Assembly: GCA_022846075.1 (NCBI GenBank)
Contig: AP025582.1
Span: 1,302,001-1,366,000, forward strand
DNA: 64,000 nt
Origin: Oscillospiraceae bacterium
Lineage (GTDB): Bacteria; Bacillota; Clostridia; Oscillospirales; Oscillospiraceae
Direction: 5' to 3'
The notes beneath the pieces are model-generated. The model was not told where the DNA came from, did no database searches, and worked only from the letters and a program-made list of their open reading frames with translations. Position numbers and translations under genes: made by a program. Positions 53,686 to 60,305 of the stretch are shown here, piece after piece; the stretch's first letter is position 1, and the number at the start of each line of letters is the position of its first letter.

Positions 53686-54561
53686 ATGGAACAAAAACGC
53701 CCAGCAGATATATTTCAAGAGCTTCTGGACTATCTATGGAACGGCCTGGGGCTGGAGGAAAAGGGCTGGAAGCGTCTGAAAAAGGGCGACTTCAAAAAGA
53801 AAATGAAAAACGGGCTGACCTATCAGATCTGGTTTGACCGGAGCCGCTACAACTACATAGACTACGAAATCGGTCATGGAAATGTGGAGGTAGGCTTCAG
53901 CTGTATCATAAAGCAGGGAGATGACTACCTCTACTCTTTCAGAATTGAACCGACAACAGGCGGTTCATTCTTTCGGATGCTGACAGATGACCTGCGGCTG
54001 AACACCGGGCTGCTGGACACCTTTCTGCCCCTAATCAAAGCCCACTACCTCGACTTCATCGACCGCTTCGAGGCAGACCCCGTGGAGGCATTACAGCCGG
54101 TCTGCGCTCCCTTCACCGAGGCGGAGGACTACAGCTGGTTCATCTATGTGCGGGAGCAGATGGTGGAACAGTACGGAACGGCGGAGCAGATGGAGGAGTA
54201 CCGCCGTCAGGCAGAATTGCGCGGAACGCCGGAGTGCAAGGCGAAGACCCATACCGGAAAGTTGCTGTTCTACCAGTCCCATGCCAAGGATGTGGATCAT
54301 GCCTGGGCTTCAAGCCGCACCAAAGAGGAACTGGACCAGGTGGTGGAACCCTTTGTGCAGGCCAAGCGGCAGGCAGGACAGTGGACACAGGAGGATGAGG
54401 CGGGCTATCAGCTCTACCGGCAGGAAACAGACCCGGAGAAGCGCACCTTTCGGGTATGGTATCTCATCGCCAACCCCCGCAGCCTGCCGAAAGAGTTTGT
54501 CCAGAAAGAGTTGGAGTTCCGGTGGAAGCTGTTCCCGGAGAAGAAGGAGGAAACCAAATGA
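53686..54561 (+). CDS. Unknown immunity-array protein (291 residues)
   Basis: ATG 53686 is used (AAGGAGG 9 nt upstream); an in-frame GTG 53677 overlaps that site. The N-terminal ~130 residues are a DUF4304-like beta/alpha region (GWKRLKKGDFKKKMKNGLTY; WFDRSRYNYIDYEIGHGN). A helical segment with RIEPTTGGSFFRM follows. Its stop overlaps the ATG of the DUF4261 gene. Confidence 0.55.
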   Translation: MEQKRPADIFQELLDYLWNGLGLEEKGWKRLKKGDFKKKMKNGLTYQIWFDRSRYNYIDYEIGHGNVEVGFSCIIKQGDDYLYSFRIEPTTGGSFFRMLTDDLRLNTGLLDTFLPLIKAHYLDFIDRFEADPVEALQPVCAPFTEAEDYSWFIYVREQMVEQYGTAEQMEEYRRQAELRGTPECKAKTHTGKLLFYQSHAKDVDHAWASSRTKEELDQVVEPFVQAKRQAGQWTQEDEAGYQLYRQETDPEKRTFRVWYLIANPRSLPKEFVQKELEFRWKLFPEKKEETK

Positions 54562-55436
54562 GCAATCAACTTTTCCAGCAAAACCTGGATGATAAAAAGG
54601 GTCCCCAGCCCGGAGGCCCCTATCTCATTCAGATGTTGTTTAAAGAACCGGTGGACATGCCGGACAAAGAAACCATGACCGCTGTGATAGAGAAACACAT
54701 CGGATCAACAGAGTGCTTCTGTTATGATAAGCAAATGACCGGCTTTGCCGCACAGGAGCATATCGCGGAATTCAAGGACGGCAAATGCCCGGTACAGCTG
54801 ATGGTGATGAAATGCGACAGGTTCAAGGGCAAAGGCTTCGACGCCTTCCTCATGAGCCAGATGTGGGACTGCCAGGAGGACCGGGACCGGATCTTCCGGG
54901 AGTGCAAATATCAGGTGGTGGCCACCGATATGCTGGCTGCGGCGCTTCCGGCGTTGGAGCGTGCCAACCTGGATGCCGACTTTCTGGAGGCTCTGGCGGA
55001 GCTGTACCCCACCTGTGAGGCGTTCTATTTCCAGAATTGCGGCAAGCTGTTTCTGGCGGAGGATGTGCGCTCCCATCAGATCAAAGGCTCGGATCGGTTC
55101 ATCCGCTTCGGGGTCAATGTCCGCTTCTTCAACATCGAGGGCACCGAGGATATGCTCATCGACACGGTGGGCATGAGCACCCTGTTCCTGCCCGACCTCC
55201 AGTACCACTTCCACGGCATGGACCCCAACTGGGTGGTAAACCACGCCTACAATGTGGCATCGTACATATTGGAGCATGATAACCCCATTCAGGATGGGGA
55301 AACCATAGACGGCGTGGCGGATGGCCAGATGTGCCGGGAGATCCAGTGGAAGTGCCAGTATGAGGACGCCCTGATCCAGCCGCCCAGAGAGGTGCTGGAC
55401 ATCCACATGGGGAACTATGCCTCGGGAGGCCGCTGA
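54558..55436 (+). CDS. DUF4261 immunity-like protein (second copy)
   Basis: 292 residues, starting within the previous stop. DUF4261 blocks: LIQMLFKEPVDMPDKETMTA near the start, and C-terminal FHGMDPNWVVNHAYNVASYI, NPIQDGETIDGV and WKCQYEDALIQPPREVLDIH. The same family is present inside the giant protein at ~1150-1399. DUF4261 proteins are recurrent in polymorphic-toxin loci. Confidence 0.8.
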   Translation: MSNQLFQQNLDDKKGPQPGGPYLIQMLFKEPVDMPDKETMTAVIEKHIGSTECFCYDKQMTGFAAQEHIAEFKDGKCPVQLMVMKCDRFKGKGFDAFLMSQMWDCQEDRDRIFRECKYQVVATDMLAAALPALERANLDADFLEALAELYPTCEAFYFQNCGKLFLAEDVRSHQIKGSDRFIRFGVNVRFFNIEGTEDMLIDTVGMSTLFLPDLQYHFHGMDPNWVVNHAYNVASYILEHDNPIQDGETIDGVADGQMCREIQWKCQYEDALIQPPREVLDIHMGNYASGGR

Positions 55437-55577
55437 ATGAACGGCGTTGTGCTCCTGGTGGGCGGGCTGCTGCTTGTGGCGGTAATCAAGCTGATTATGG
55501 ATCGAAATTGGATTGGACTGCTTCTCTGTGCTGTTGCCCTGTTTCTGGTCTTTGGGACTGGTCACCAGACAAAATAG
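55437..55577 (+). CDS. Small membrane protein at the end of the array (46 residues)
   Basis: ATG 55437 follows the preceding stop with no gap; a ribosome site (GGGAGG) lies within that gene's end. It encodes two short hydrophobic helices (VVLLVGGLLLVAVIKLI and IGLLLCAVALFLVFG) joined by a MDRNW turn. It is reminiscent in layout of the Imm17-like gene at 21839 but much shorter. Confidence 0.5.
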   Translation: MNGVVLLVGGLLLVAVIKLIMDRNWIGLLLCAVALFLVFGTGHQTK

Positions 55578-55605
55578 GCCATTTCGAAAATCGAGGAGGT
55601 GAAGT

Positions 55606-56568
55606 ATGCAGAATTCAACAAATATGCGGATACTGGAATTGCTCCGGTTTCTCTATGAGCGGACCGATGAAAACCATCCCGCCACAGTATCTGACATCAT
55701 TGCCCATCTGAATGGAAAAGGAATTCAGGCAGTGCGGCAGACTGTTTACGCGGATACCAATGCTCTGATCGATGCAGGAATTGATATTGTGGTGGTCAAG
55801 AGTACCCAAAACCAATATTTTATGGGAAGCCGCCTGTTTGAGTATCCAGAACTGAAAATGCTGACAGACGCAGTAGCATCCTCGAAGATCATTTCTGCCA
55901 AGAAATCTGAGGAACTGGTACAGAAATTATGCCGTCTGACCAGCACACATCAGGCAGAGCAGCTTCGGCAGCTCGCCGGCCTGTCCAGCCGGGTGAAACC
56001 GGACAATGAGCAAGTCTATTACATCATTGATGCCATCCAAACGGCGATCTTGGAAAAGCGACAGATCCAGTTCCAGTATTATGAATATACGCCCGAGAAA
56101 AAACGAGTTCTCAAACATGGCGGTTATCTCTATAAACTGGACCCTTACGCTTTGGAATGGAAGAATGACCACTATTACCTGATCGGCTTTTCTCACAAAC
56201 ACCAGCGGATGGCTCATTTCCGAGTAGACCGCCTGTCAGGGATCAAGATACTTCCCTCCGGCTTTACCCCCGATGAAGACTTTGATGTGGCGGGCTACAC
56301 CAACAAGATCGTTGATATGTTTGCTGCTGACCGCACAGTTTCTGTTGAACTGCTCTGTGAGAACAAGCTGATGAAAACCATCATAGACCACTATGGAGAA
56401 GCTGTGCCAACCCGTACATATGACGAGGAACACTTTACGGCAAACATTGAAGTCGACCCAAGCGGCACCTTTTACGGCTGGGTATTCAAATTTATGGGTG
56501 GGATTCAGATCATAGCACCCCAAGAGTGTATAGAAGAAATGAAGCGGATCGCCCACAGGTTTCTCTAA
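55606..56568 (+). CDS. WYL-domain transcriptional regulator
   Basis: 320 residues. The N-terminal winged helix-turn-helix (~8-60, RILELLRFLYERTDENHPAT) is followed by a WYL domain (~140-230; LDPYALEWKNDHYYLIGFSH is the characteristic stretch) and a C-terminal WCX-like region. WYL regulators bind ligands, often nucleic acid or nucleotides, and control defence islands including phage-defence and CRISPR loci. It closes the immunity operon with no terminator before it, so it is probably co-transcribed and autoregulatory. Confidence 0.85.
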   Translation: MQNSTNMRILELLRFLYERTDENHPATVSDIIAHLNGKGIQAVRQTVYADTNALIDAGIDIVVVKSTQNQYFMGSRLFEYPELKMLTDAVASSKIISAKKSEELVQKLCRLTSTHQAEQLRQLAGLSSRVKPDNEQVYYIIDAIQTAILEKRQIQFQYYEYTPEKKRVLKHGGYLYKLDPYALEWKNDHYYLIGFSHKHQRMAHFRVDRLSGIKILPSGFTPDEDFDVAGYTNKIVDMFAADRTVSVELLCENKLMKTIIDHYGEAVPTRTYDEEHFTANIEVDPSGTFYGWVFKFMGGIQIIAPQECIEEMKRIAHRFL

Positions 56569-56570
56569 AA

Positions 56571-56620
56571 CAGGGACCAGGTGTTATGGAATTTTAACAC
56601 CTGGCCCCTGCTTTCTTTTT
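56571..56620 (+). terminator. Strong terminator of the immunity operon and WYL gene
   Basis: The long stem CAGGG-A-CCAGGTGTTA / TAACACCTGG-C-CCCTG (core arms 56577-56586 and 56595-56604) is followed by CTTTCTTTTTT. This is the first terminator that I find after the leader at 19.2 kb, about 37 kb upstream. Confidence 0.85.
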
Positions 56621-56625
56621 TGCCC

Positions 56626-56654
56626 TTGTATCGAACGGATGTGCCAGTTATAAT
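56626..56654 (+). promoter_or_regulatory. Promoter of the ImmR-like regulator
   Basis: -35 TTGTAT (56626-56631), 17-bp spacer, -10 TATAAT (56649-56654). The operator at 56666-56683 lies just downstream of the expected start point, as expected for an autoregulated gene. Confidence 0.75.
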
Positions 56655-56665
56655 ATAAACAAGAT

Positions 56666-56683
56666 GTTCGCAAACCAGCGAAA
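56666..56683 (+). promoter_or_regulatory. Operator GTTCGC-N6-GCGAAa (copy 1)
   Basis: Inverted repeat GTTCGC AAACCA GCGAAA placed between promoter and start of the Xre-family gene. Copy 2 with perfect arms is at 57769-57786. Position and repetition suggest binding by the regulator encoded at 56705. Confidence 0.65.
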
Positions 56684-56704
56684 CTCTATGAAGGAGGGAG
56701 ACCA

Positions 56705-57064
56705 GTGACCTTTGGAGCTTTCATCAGCACACGGCGCAAAGAGGCCAAATTAAATCTCCGGGATACCGCGAAACACCTCGGTATCTCCAATGGGTACCTG
56801 TGTGATATTGAGCAGGGTCGCCGGCCAGCGCCAGAGGGAGCGTTTGTAGAGCGGATCTCTTCTTTTCTGGAATTGGATAAGCAGGAGCATGAAATGCTGC
56901 TGGATCTGGCCGCAGATTCCAGGCAGACAGTTCCGGCCGATCTGCCTGACTATATCCGCCAGCATGACATCGTCCGCGCAGCATTGAGAGTGGCAAAGGA
57001 AGTAGATGCTACCGATGAGGAATGGAAAGCATTTATGGAAATGCTGCAGAACCGCCAGAACTAA
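56705..57064 (+). CDS. ImmR-like Xre-family repressor
   Basis: 119 residues from GTG 56705 (GGAGGGAG). Xre helix-turn-helix at about residues 5-60 (FISTRRKEAKLNLRDTAKHL, then GISNGYLCDIEQGRRPAPEG). A helical C-terminus ends in DEEWKAFMEMLQN. It is followed within 12 bp by an ImmA-type protease gene. In ICEBs1-like systems ImmR represses the excision/transfer genes and is cut by ImmA when the element is induced. That pairing is inferred here from gene order. Confidence 0.8.
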   Translation: MTFGAFISTRRKEAKLNLRDTAKHLGISNGYLCDIEQGRRPAPEGAFVERISSFLELDKQEHEMLLDLAADSRQTVPADLPDYIRQHDIVRAALRVAKEVDATDEEWKAFMEMLQNRQN

Positions 57065-57076
57065 GGAGGGATTTTC

Positions 57077-57691
57077 TTGTCTGTACCAAAGTATCGATTG
57101 GACGCAATTGAAACCATTGGACGGAAGATCCTGCAAGAGTATGATCCCGTTTTGTTGGACGGGCCTCCCCAGGCAGTTCCCATTGAAACTATCATAGAGA
57201 CCAAGTTTGATCTAACTCTGGAATATCATTGCCTACGCAAAAACGGGAGCATCCTTGGGGAAACGATTTTTGATGAAGGAGCGGCCATTTTATATGACCA
57301 AGATGAAAAACGCTACCGCCTGATTGCAGTCAAGGCCGGAACGATCTTGGTGGAGGAGCGGCTTTGTGTGGACAGGCTCCTCGGCAGGCTGCGGTTCACC
57401 TGTGCTCACGAATTGGGGCACTGGGTCCTGCACCAGAAGCTGTACTCCGGCACAGGCGATGTGGCTGCCTATGAAGGAAAAACATCTTTGGATGAAAGCC
57501 ATGGTCTGGTCGAATGGCAGGCGGATGCTTTGGCTACTGCTCTCCTCATGCCCCTGCCGCAAATCAAAAGAAGTTTTTACCGGTTGCGTGCAGGCAGAAG
57601 CAATGAGCAGCTGGTTGCGGAAATGGCTCAGATCTTCCAAGTCTCCAAGCAGGCCATGCGTATTCGGTTGGAAACACGCAATCTCATATAA
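57077..57691 (+). CDS. ImmA/IrrE-family metallopeptidase
   Basis: 204 residues from TTG 57077 (AAGGAGGG). The zinc-metallopeptidase motif HELGHWVLHQ lies at about residues 110-119, with a further acidic residue in SLDESHGLVEWQADALATALL as the third ligand. ImmA-type enzymes cleave the ImmR repressor to derepress the element. Together with the upstream gene it forms the usual anti-repressor pair. It lies 114 bp before the next gene. Confidence 0.85.
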   Translation: MSVPKYRLDAIETIGRKILQEYDPVLLDGPPQAVPIETIIETKFDLTLEYHCLRKNGSILGETIFDEGAAILYDQDEKRYRLIAVKAGTILVEERLCVDRLLGRLRFTCAHELGHWVLHQKLYSGTGDVAAYEGKTSLDESHGLVEWQADALATALLMPLPQIKRSFYRLRAGRSNEQLVAEMAQIFQVSKQAMRIRLETRNLI

Positions 57692-57708
57692 GTTTGGTAC
57701 GGCAAGCC

Positions 57709-57726
57709 CCCCTCCTGAGAGAGGGG
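57709..57726 (+). terminator. Short GC-rich hairpin after the ImmA-like gene
   Basis: CCCCTC / GAGGGG (57709-57714, 57721-57726) with a 6-nt loop, 18 bp behind the stop. A U-tract is lacking, so termination is uncertain. Confidence 0.4.
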
Positions 57727-57768
57727 CGCAGCCGCACCAATGTTCACAGGCTTTGTTATATGCATTTT

Positions 57769-57786
57769 GTTCGCAGTTTAGCGAAC
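57769..57786 (+). promoter_or_regulatory. Operator GTTCGC-N6-GCGAAC (copy 2)
   Basis: A perfect inverted repeat directly in front of the regulator gene at 57806. Same arms and same spacer length as copy 1 at 56666, so the same protein should bind both. It would let the repressor control the downstream activator gene. Confidence 0.65.
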
Positions 57787-57805
57787 ATGGGAGGAGGAGA
57801 ATGGC

Positions 57806-58348
57806 ATGAGAAAAGAAAGCTCCACTGTGCAGAAATGTAAAAGGCAGATGGCGACCCTTGGATTTGACAGCCAGCTGGCCTATCACCGCGTAAAGCTGAT
57901 TTTGAAAATCTACCGGGATGTGGTGTGGGTCCTCAGTGAGCGGGTGGAGGAACTGCATGAGTATGCCTGGGAGCTGGGCGCTCAGGACGCTGATACCGGG
58001 CTTATCTATCTGCAAAGCTTCGCCCCGGATATGGATCTGCAGGAGTTTGAGGAACGGGTCTGCTGTGTGATGGAAAACCGGATGCTGGTGGATGTGATCG
58101 ACCGTGCCCTTCTCCGCTTGAAACGATACCCTGACCGGGGTGAACTTTACTATGAGATCCTGACCAAACAATTTATCCACCGTTTCAACAGCACAGAAAA
58201 GGAACTGCTGGATGAGCTGAATATGGAGCGAAGCGTATTCTATGACCGAAAGCGCGAGGCGATCTTCTTATTGTCCCTCTGCCTTTTTGGTTATGCTGTG
58301 CCGGAACTTCAGGAAGAATTGGAGATGCCCCGACTTTATCCCGACTGA
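57806..58348 (+). CDS. ArpU/sigma-region-4-like regulator
   Basis: 180 residues from ATG 57806 (GGGAGGAGG). All-helical; the C-terminal part (FNSTEKELLDELNMERSVFY then DRKREAIFLLSLCLFGYAVP) resembles the DNA-binding end of ArpU-type phage regulators and sigma region 4. Such proteins activate late or transfer genes. It lies directly upstream of six 11-bp direct repeats (58330-58395) that overlap its own 3' end and a promoter; a regulatory link is inferred. Confidence 0.65.
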   Translation: MRKESSTVQKCKRQMATLGFDSQLAYHRVKLILKIYRDVVWVLSERVEELHEYAWELGAQDADTGLIYLQSFAPDMDLQEFEERVCCVMENRMLVDVIDRALLRLKRYPDRGELYYEILTKQFIHRFNSTEKELLDELNMERSVFYDRKREAIFLLSLCLFGYAVPELQEELEMPRLYPD

Positions 58349-58395
58349 TTCCCGATGAAAAACCGACGAAATCCCTACTCTCTTCCGACTTTGCC
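58330..58395 (+). repeat. Six 11-bp direct repeats (CCGAC family) in front of a promoter
   Basis: Units start at 58330, 58341, 58352, 58363, 58374 and 58385, always 11 bp apart. All keep CC at positions 1-2; five keep CCGA, and four CCGAC. The last unit lies about 9 bp before a TATACT -10 box. Regular helical spacing and position over the -35 region indicate a protein-binding array. Confidence 0.8.
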
Positions 58396-58400
58396 TCTGC

Positions 58401-58406
58401 TATACT
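58401..58406 (+). promoter_or_regulatory. -10 box TATACT of the sigma-like operon
   Basis: A good -10 without a recognisable -35. The -35 position is occupied by the 11-bp repeats, which suggests a promoter that needs an activator bound there. Confidence 0.6.
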
Positions 58407-58453
58407 CAGTACAGTGGCAGGTATGCGCAAAAATGAATAGGACCAGCTGACAA

Positions 58454-58554
58454 GGGCCGGGACGCTGTAAAGTGTCCCGGCCCGCTGTATTCCTGCCGCA
58501 ATATGGCGGCAGGGATCAGCCGGGGATGCAGAAATGCGTCCCCGGCTATTTTTC
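58454..58554 (+). ncRNA. Structured leader: two hairpins and an intrinsic terminator
   Basis: Hairpin 1: GGGCCGGGAC / GTCCCGGCCC (58454-58463, 58474-58483). Hairpin 2: CCTGCCGC / GCGGCAGG (58492-58499, 58506-58513). Hairpin 3: AGCCGGGGA / TCCCCGGCT (58518-58526, 58539-58547) followed by ATTTTT, a typical terminator. All lie between the -10 box at 58401 and the coding region at 58665, so transcription of the gene needs antitermination. Confidence 0.7.
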
Positions 58555-58577
58555 TGCCCGGCACTGGGAGGGCCGGC

Positions 58578-58613
58578 ATGGGCTGGGAGGCTTATATCGC
58601 CAAGTACCCCTGA
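58578..58613 (+). CDS. Putative 11-residue leader peptide
   Basis: ATG 58578 has GGGAGGG 5 nt upstream. Product MGWEAYIAKYP, stop TGA 58611-58613. The stop sits at the base of the 16-bp hairpin that precedes the next ribosome site. A translational-coupling or attenuation role is possible. Confidence 0.4.
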   Translation: MGWEAYIAKYP

Positions 58614-58649
58614 TTTCAAGATTTTGATTCGCCATCAAAATCTTGAAAT
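58613..58649 (+). promoter_or_regulatory. 16-bp AT-rich hairpin before the sigma-like gene
   Basis: Perfect arms ATTTCAAGATTTTGAT / ATCAAAATCTTGAAAT with a 5-nt loop. It ends three nucleotides before the Shine-Dalgarno GGAGG (58652-58656) and could hide or expose it depending on ribosome movement on the short upstream frame. Confidence 0.7.
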
Positions 58650-58664
58650 TTGGAGGAAAGGCAC

Positions 58665-59105
58665 ATGGAATCCAACGGGAAGTTTACCCTTATTGTTTTT
58701 AACACCTGCACTCAGGAATATGAGGAAGTCATAGTGACAGAGGAGGTCTATCGTACTTACTGCAGAACACGGTGGAATATCAAGGACAACGATCAGAGCT
58801 TTTTTGACCATGAGATCCAGACGAGTGGGATGATCGGAAGTCAGGATGGCGCCTATGAAAATTTCCGGGAGTTTATTGACGCTATCAACACCCCGGAACA
58901 CATCATCCTTGAACAAATGAAGAAAGAGGCCCTGTACCAAGCGATCTCAGCGTTGCCTGCTGCGGATCAGGCATTGGTACAGGGGTTGTTTTTTAAGGGA
59001 CAAAGTGAACTTGACTATGCAAGAGAGATTGGCGTTTCACAGCCTGCAGTGCATAAACGGAAAGTCCGTATTCTCAAGTCTTTGAAAAAACTTTTAGAAA
59101 ATTGA
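58665..59105 (+). CDS. Sigma-70-like (region 4) regulator
   Basis: 146 residues; ATG 58665 with GGAGG. The N-terminal ~60 residues are a small domain with TFVIFNTC-like strand (KFTLIVFNTCTQEYEEVIVT). The C-terminal part (LPAADQALVQGLFFKGQSEL then DYAREIGVSQPAVHKRKVRI) is a sigma region-4 helix-turn-helix. Such short factors on ICEs and phages direct RNA polymerase to element promoters. Confidence 0.8.
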   Translation: MESNGKFTLIVFNTCTQEYEEVIVTEEVYRTYCRTRWNIKDNDQSFFDHEIQTSGMIGSQDGAYENFREFIDAINTPEHIILEQMKKEALYQAISALPAADQALVQGLFFKGQSELDYAREIGVSQPAVHKRKVRILKSLKKLLEN

Positions 59106-59123
59106 AATTGGAGGGTTATTAAA

Positions 59124-59180
59124 ATGCCGACATCTTCCCCTATACAAGCGAGAAGGAAATGCTTCTCACTTGTTCCTTGA
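59124..59180 (+). CDS. Very short ORF with good ribosome site (18 residues)
   Basis: ATG 59124 lies 8 nt behind GGAGGG. Product MPTSSPIQARRKCFSLVP, basic. It overlaps a small hairpin GAGAAG/CTTCTC. The good ribosome site and the position at the head of a 600-nt non-coding stretch suggest a leader peptide; it is too short to be sure. Confidence 0.35.
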   Translation: MPTSSPIQARRKCFSLVP

Positions 59181-59815
59181 AAACCGAATATCCGATTGTC
59201 TGAATACTTTCCTGACGGGGCCCCTGCTGGACAGGGGCAAGCGACGCTGGAGGATGCGCGAAAACCACCTGTAGAGGTTCTGGTACAGGCTGCAAACGAA
59301 GTCACCTATACATTTTTGTTCGGTTATGACAGCCTGCCGGATTTCCCCTCTATCAACGACGGCCAAATAAGGTGCCAAGCGGGTCCATCCGTCCAAAAAA
59401 CAGCCTGTGGCAAGCTGTATCGCAATGACTCCGCCAGGGATAATGATACTTCCGTCCAGTCACAGCCCCCACCGAAATGGGGATCAAGCAATGAGGGCGG
59501 CCGACAGAGATCCTGCCGGGGGTGAGAGTCCCATGACGCGGTGAAGCCAGCCGCGGTTCAGATGGTCGCCCTACGGAGCCAGCGCCAGTGGCGCAGGCTT
59601 TTGCGCTTGGGGAAGTAGTGTCGAATACGAGCGCAGCAGAAGACAACACAAATGTGGAGTCTTAATATCAGAAGCTATGGGGATCGCTTCTGTCCAAAAC
59701 CCGTTTACTGACCGGAACATGCCGTATGAGCAGCCATTCCAACCAGATGCGGGAGATGCGGAGGCGGTCCCTATTTTTGTGATATTAAGCCCAATATGCT
59801 GAGGAGGTGTATTCT
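59181..59815. other. Long non-coding region with many hairpins (candidate structured RNA)
   Basis: About 630 bp without a convincing gene. Hairpins include CCCCTG / CAGGGG (59221-59226, 59232-59237), and a GC-rich core around 59510-59620 with GGGTGAGAGTCCC, CCGCGG and CAGCGCC/GGCGC-type pairings. An inverted pair CTTAATATCA / TGATATTAAG (59661-59670, 59780-59789) brackets the last 130 bp before the MazF gene. I see no known riboswitch signature. Confidence 0.45.
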
Positions 59816-60190
59816 GTGAAAACATATTGCAGACAGGAAATCAGCCGTGGTGACATTTACTATGCTGACCTGCGGCCAGTCATCGGGTCTGAGCAAGGTG
59901 GTATCCGTCCGGTACTCATTCTGCAGAACAATGTGGGCAACCGCCACAGCCCCACAGTGATCGCAGCCCCCATCACCAGCAAGATGGGAAAACCGCGGCT
60001 GCCTACACATGTTTGTTTGAATAGGCAAGCGAATGGATTGAGCTGTGGTTCCGTTATCCTTTTGGAGCAACTTCGCACTATTGATAAGTCCAGGCTCAGA
60101 GAGCGCGTTGGAGCATTGGACACCTCCGAGATGAAACAGATTGACTGGGCGCTTGGGGTCAGCGTCGGTCTGGCGGAAGGATATCGGTAG
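59816..60190 (+). CDS. mazF: MazF/PemK-family toxin
   Basis: 124 residues. GTG 59816 is chosen (GAGGAGG 8 nt upstream); an earlier GTG 59807 overlaps that site. Family blocks: ISRGDIYYADLRPVIGSEQG, GIRPVLILQNNVGN, HSPTVIAAPITSKMGKPRLP, and DKSRLRERVGAL. MazF enzymes are mRNA interferases; ICEs carry them for stability. No antitoxin gene is adjacent in the expected position, so an antitoxin may be lacking or unrecognised. Confidence 0.85.
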   Translation: MKTYCRQEISRGDIYYADLRPVIGSEQGGIRPVLILQNNVGNRHSPTVIAAPITSKMGKPRLPTHVCLNRQANGLSCGSVILLEQLRTIDKSRLRERVGALDTSEMKQIDWALGVSVGLAEGYR

Positions 60191-60305
60191 AATAGGTCAA
60201 TTTATGAACATTTATTCTGTTGGTATTGGTGAATAGATGTTGCCGCCTTACTTGTGGTATTGTTTGAAAAAGCACTTGGGAATAGGAAAACGAGGTGAAG
60301 CAAGA

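Noticed and set aside
59196-59525. Plus-strand open frame of 109 codons in the hairpin-rich region
   Set aside because: It starts with TTG without a ribosome site and its composition changes along the frame. I treat the region as non-coding.
59510-59625. Possible cobalamin-type riboswitch (GGGTGAGAGTCCC motif)
   Set aside because: The tract only superficially resembles the GGTGAGAGTCC part of B12 elements; the rest of the conserved core and the B12 box are not recognisable, and the downstream gene is a toxin.
14155-59789. TGATATTAAG seen at 14159 and 59780 and inverted at 59661
   Set aside because: In 64 kb, shared 10-mers are expected by chance in large numbers, and a shared 14-mer is also not rare. 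Only the close inverted pair before mazF is noted.
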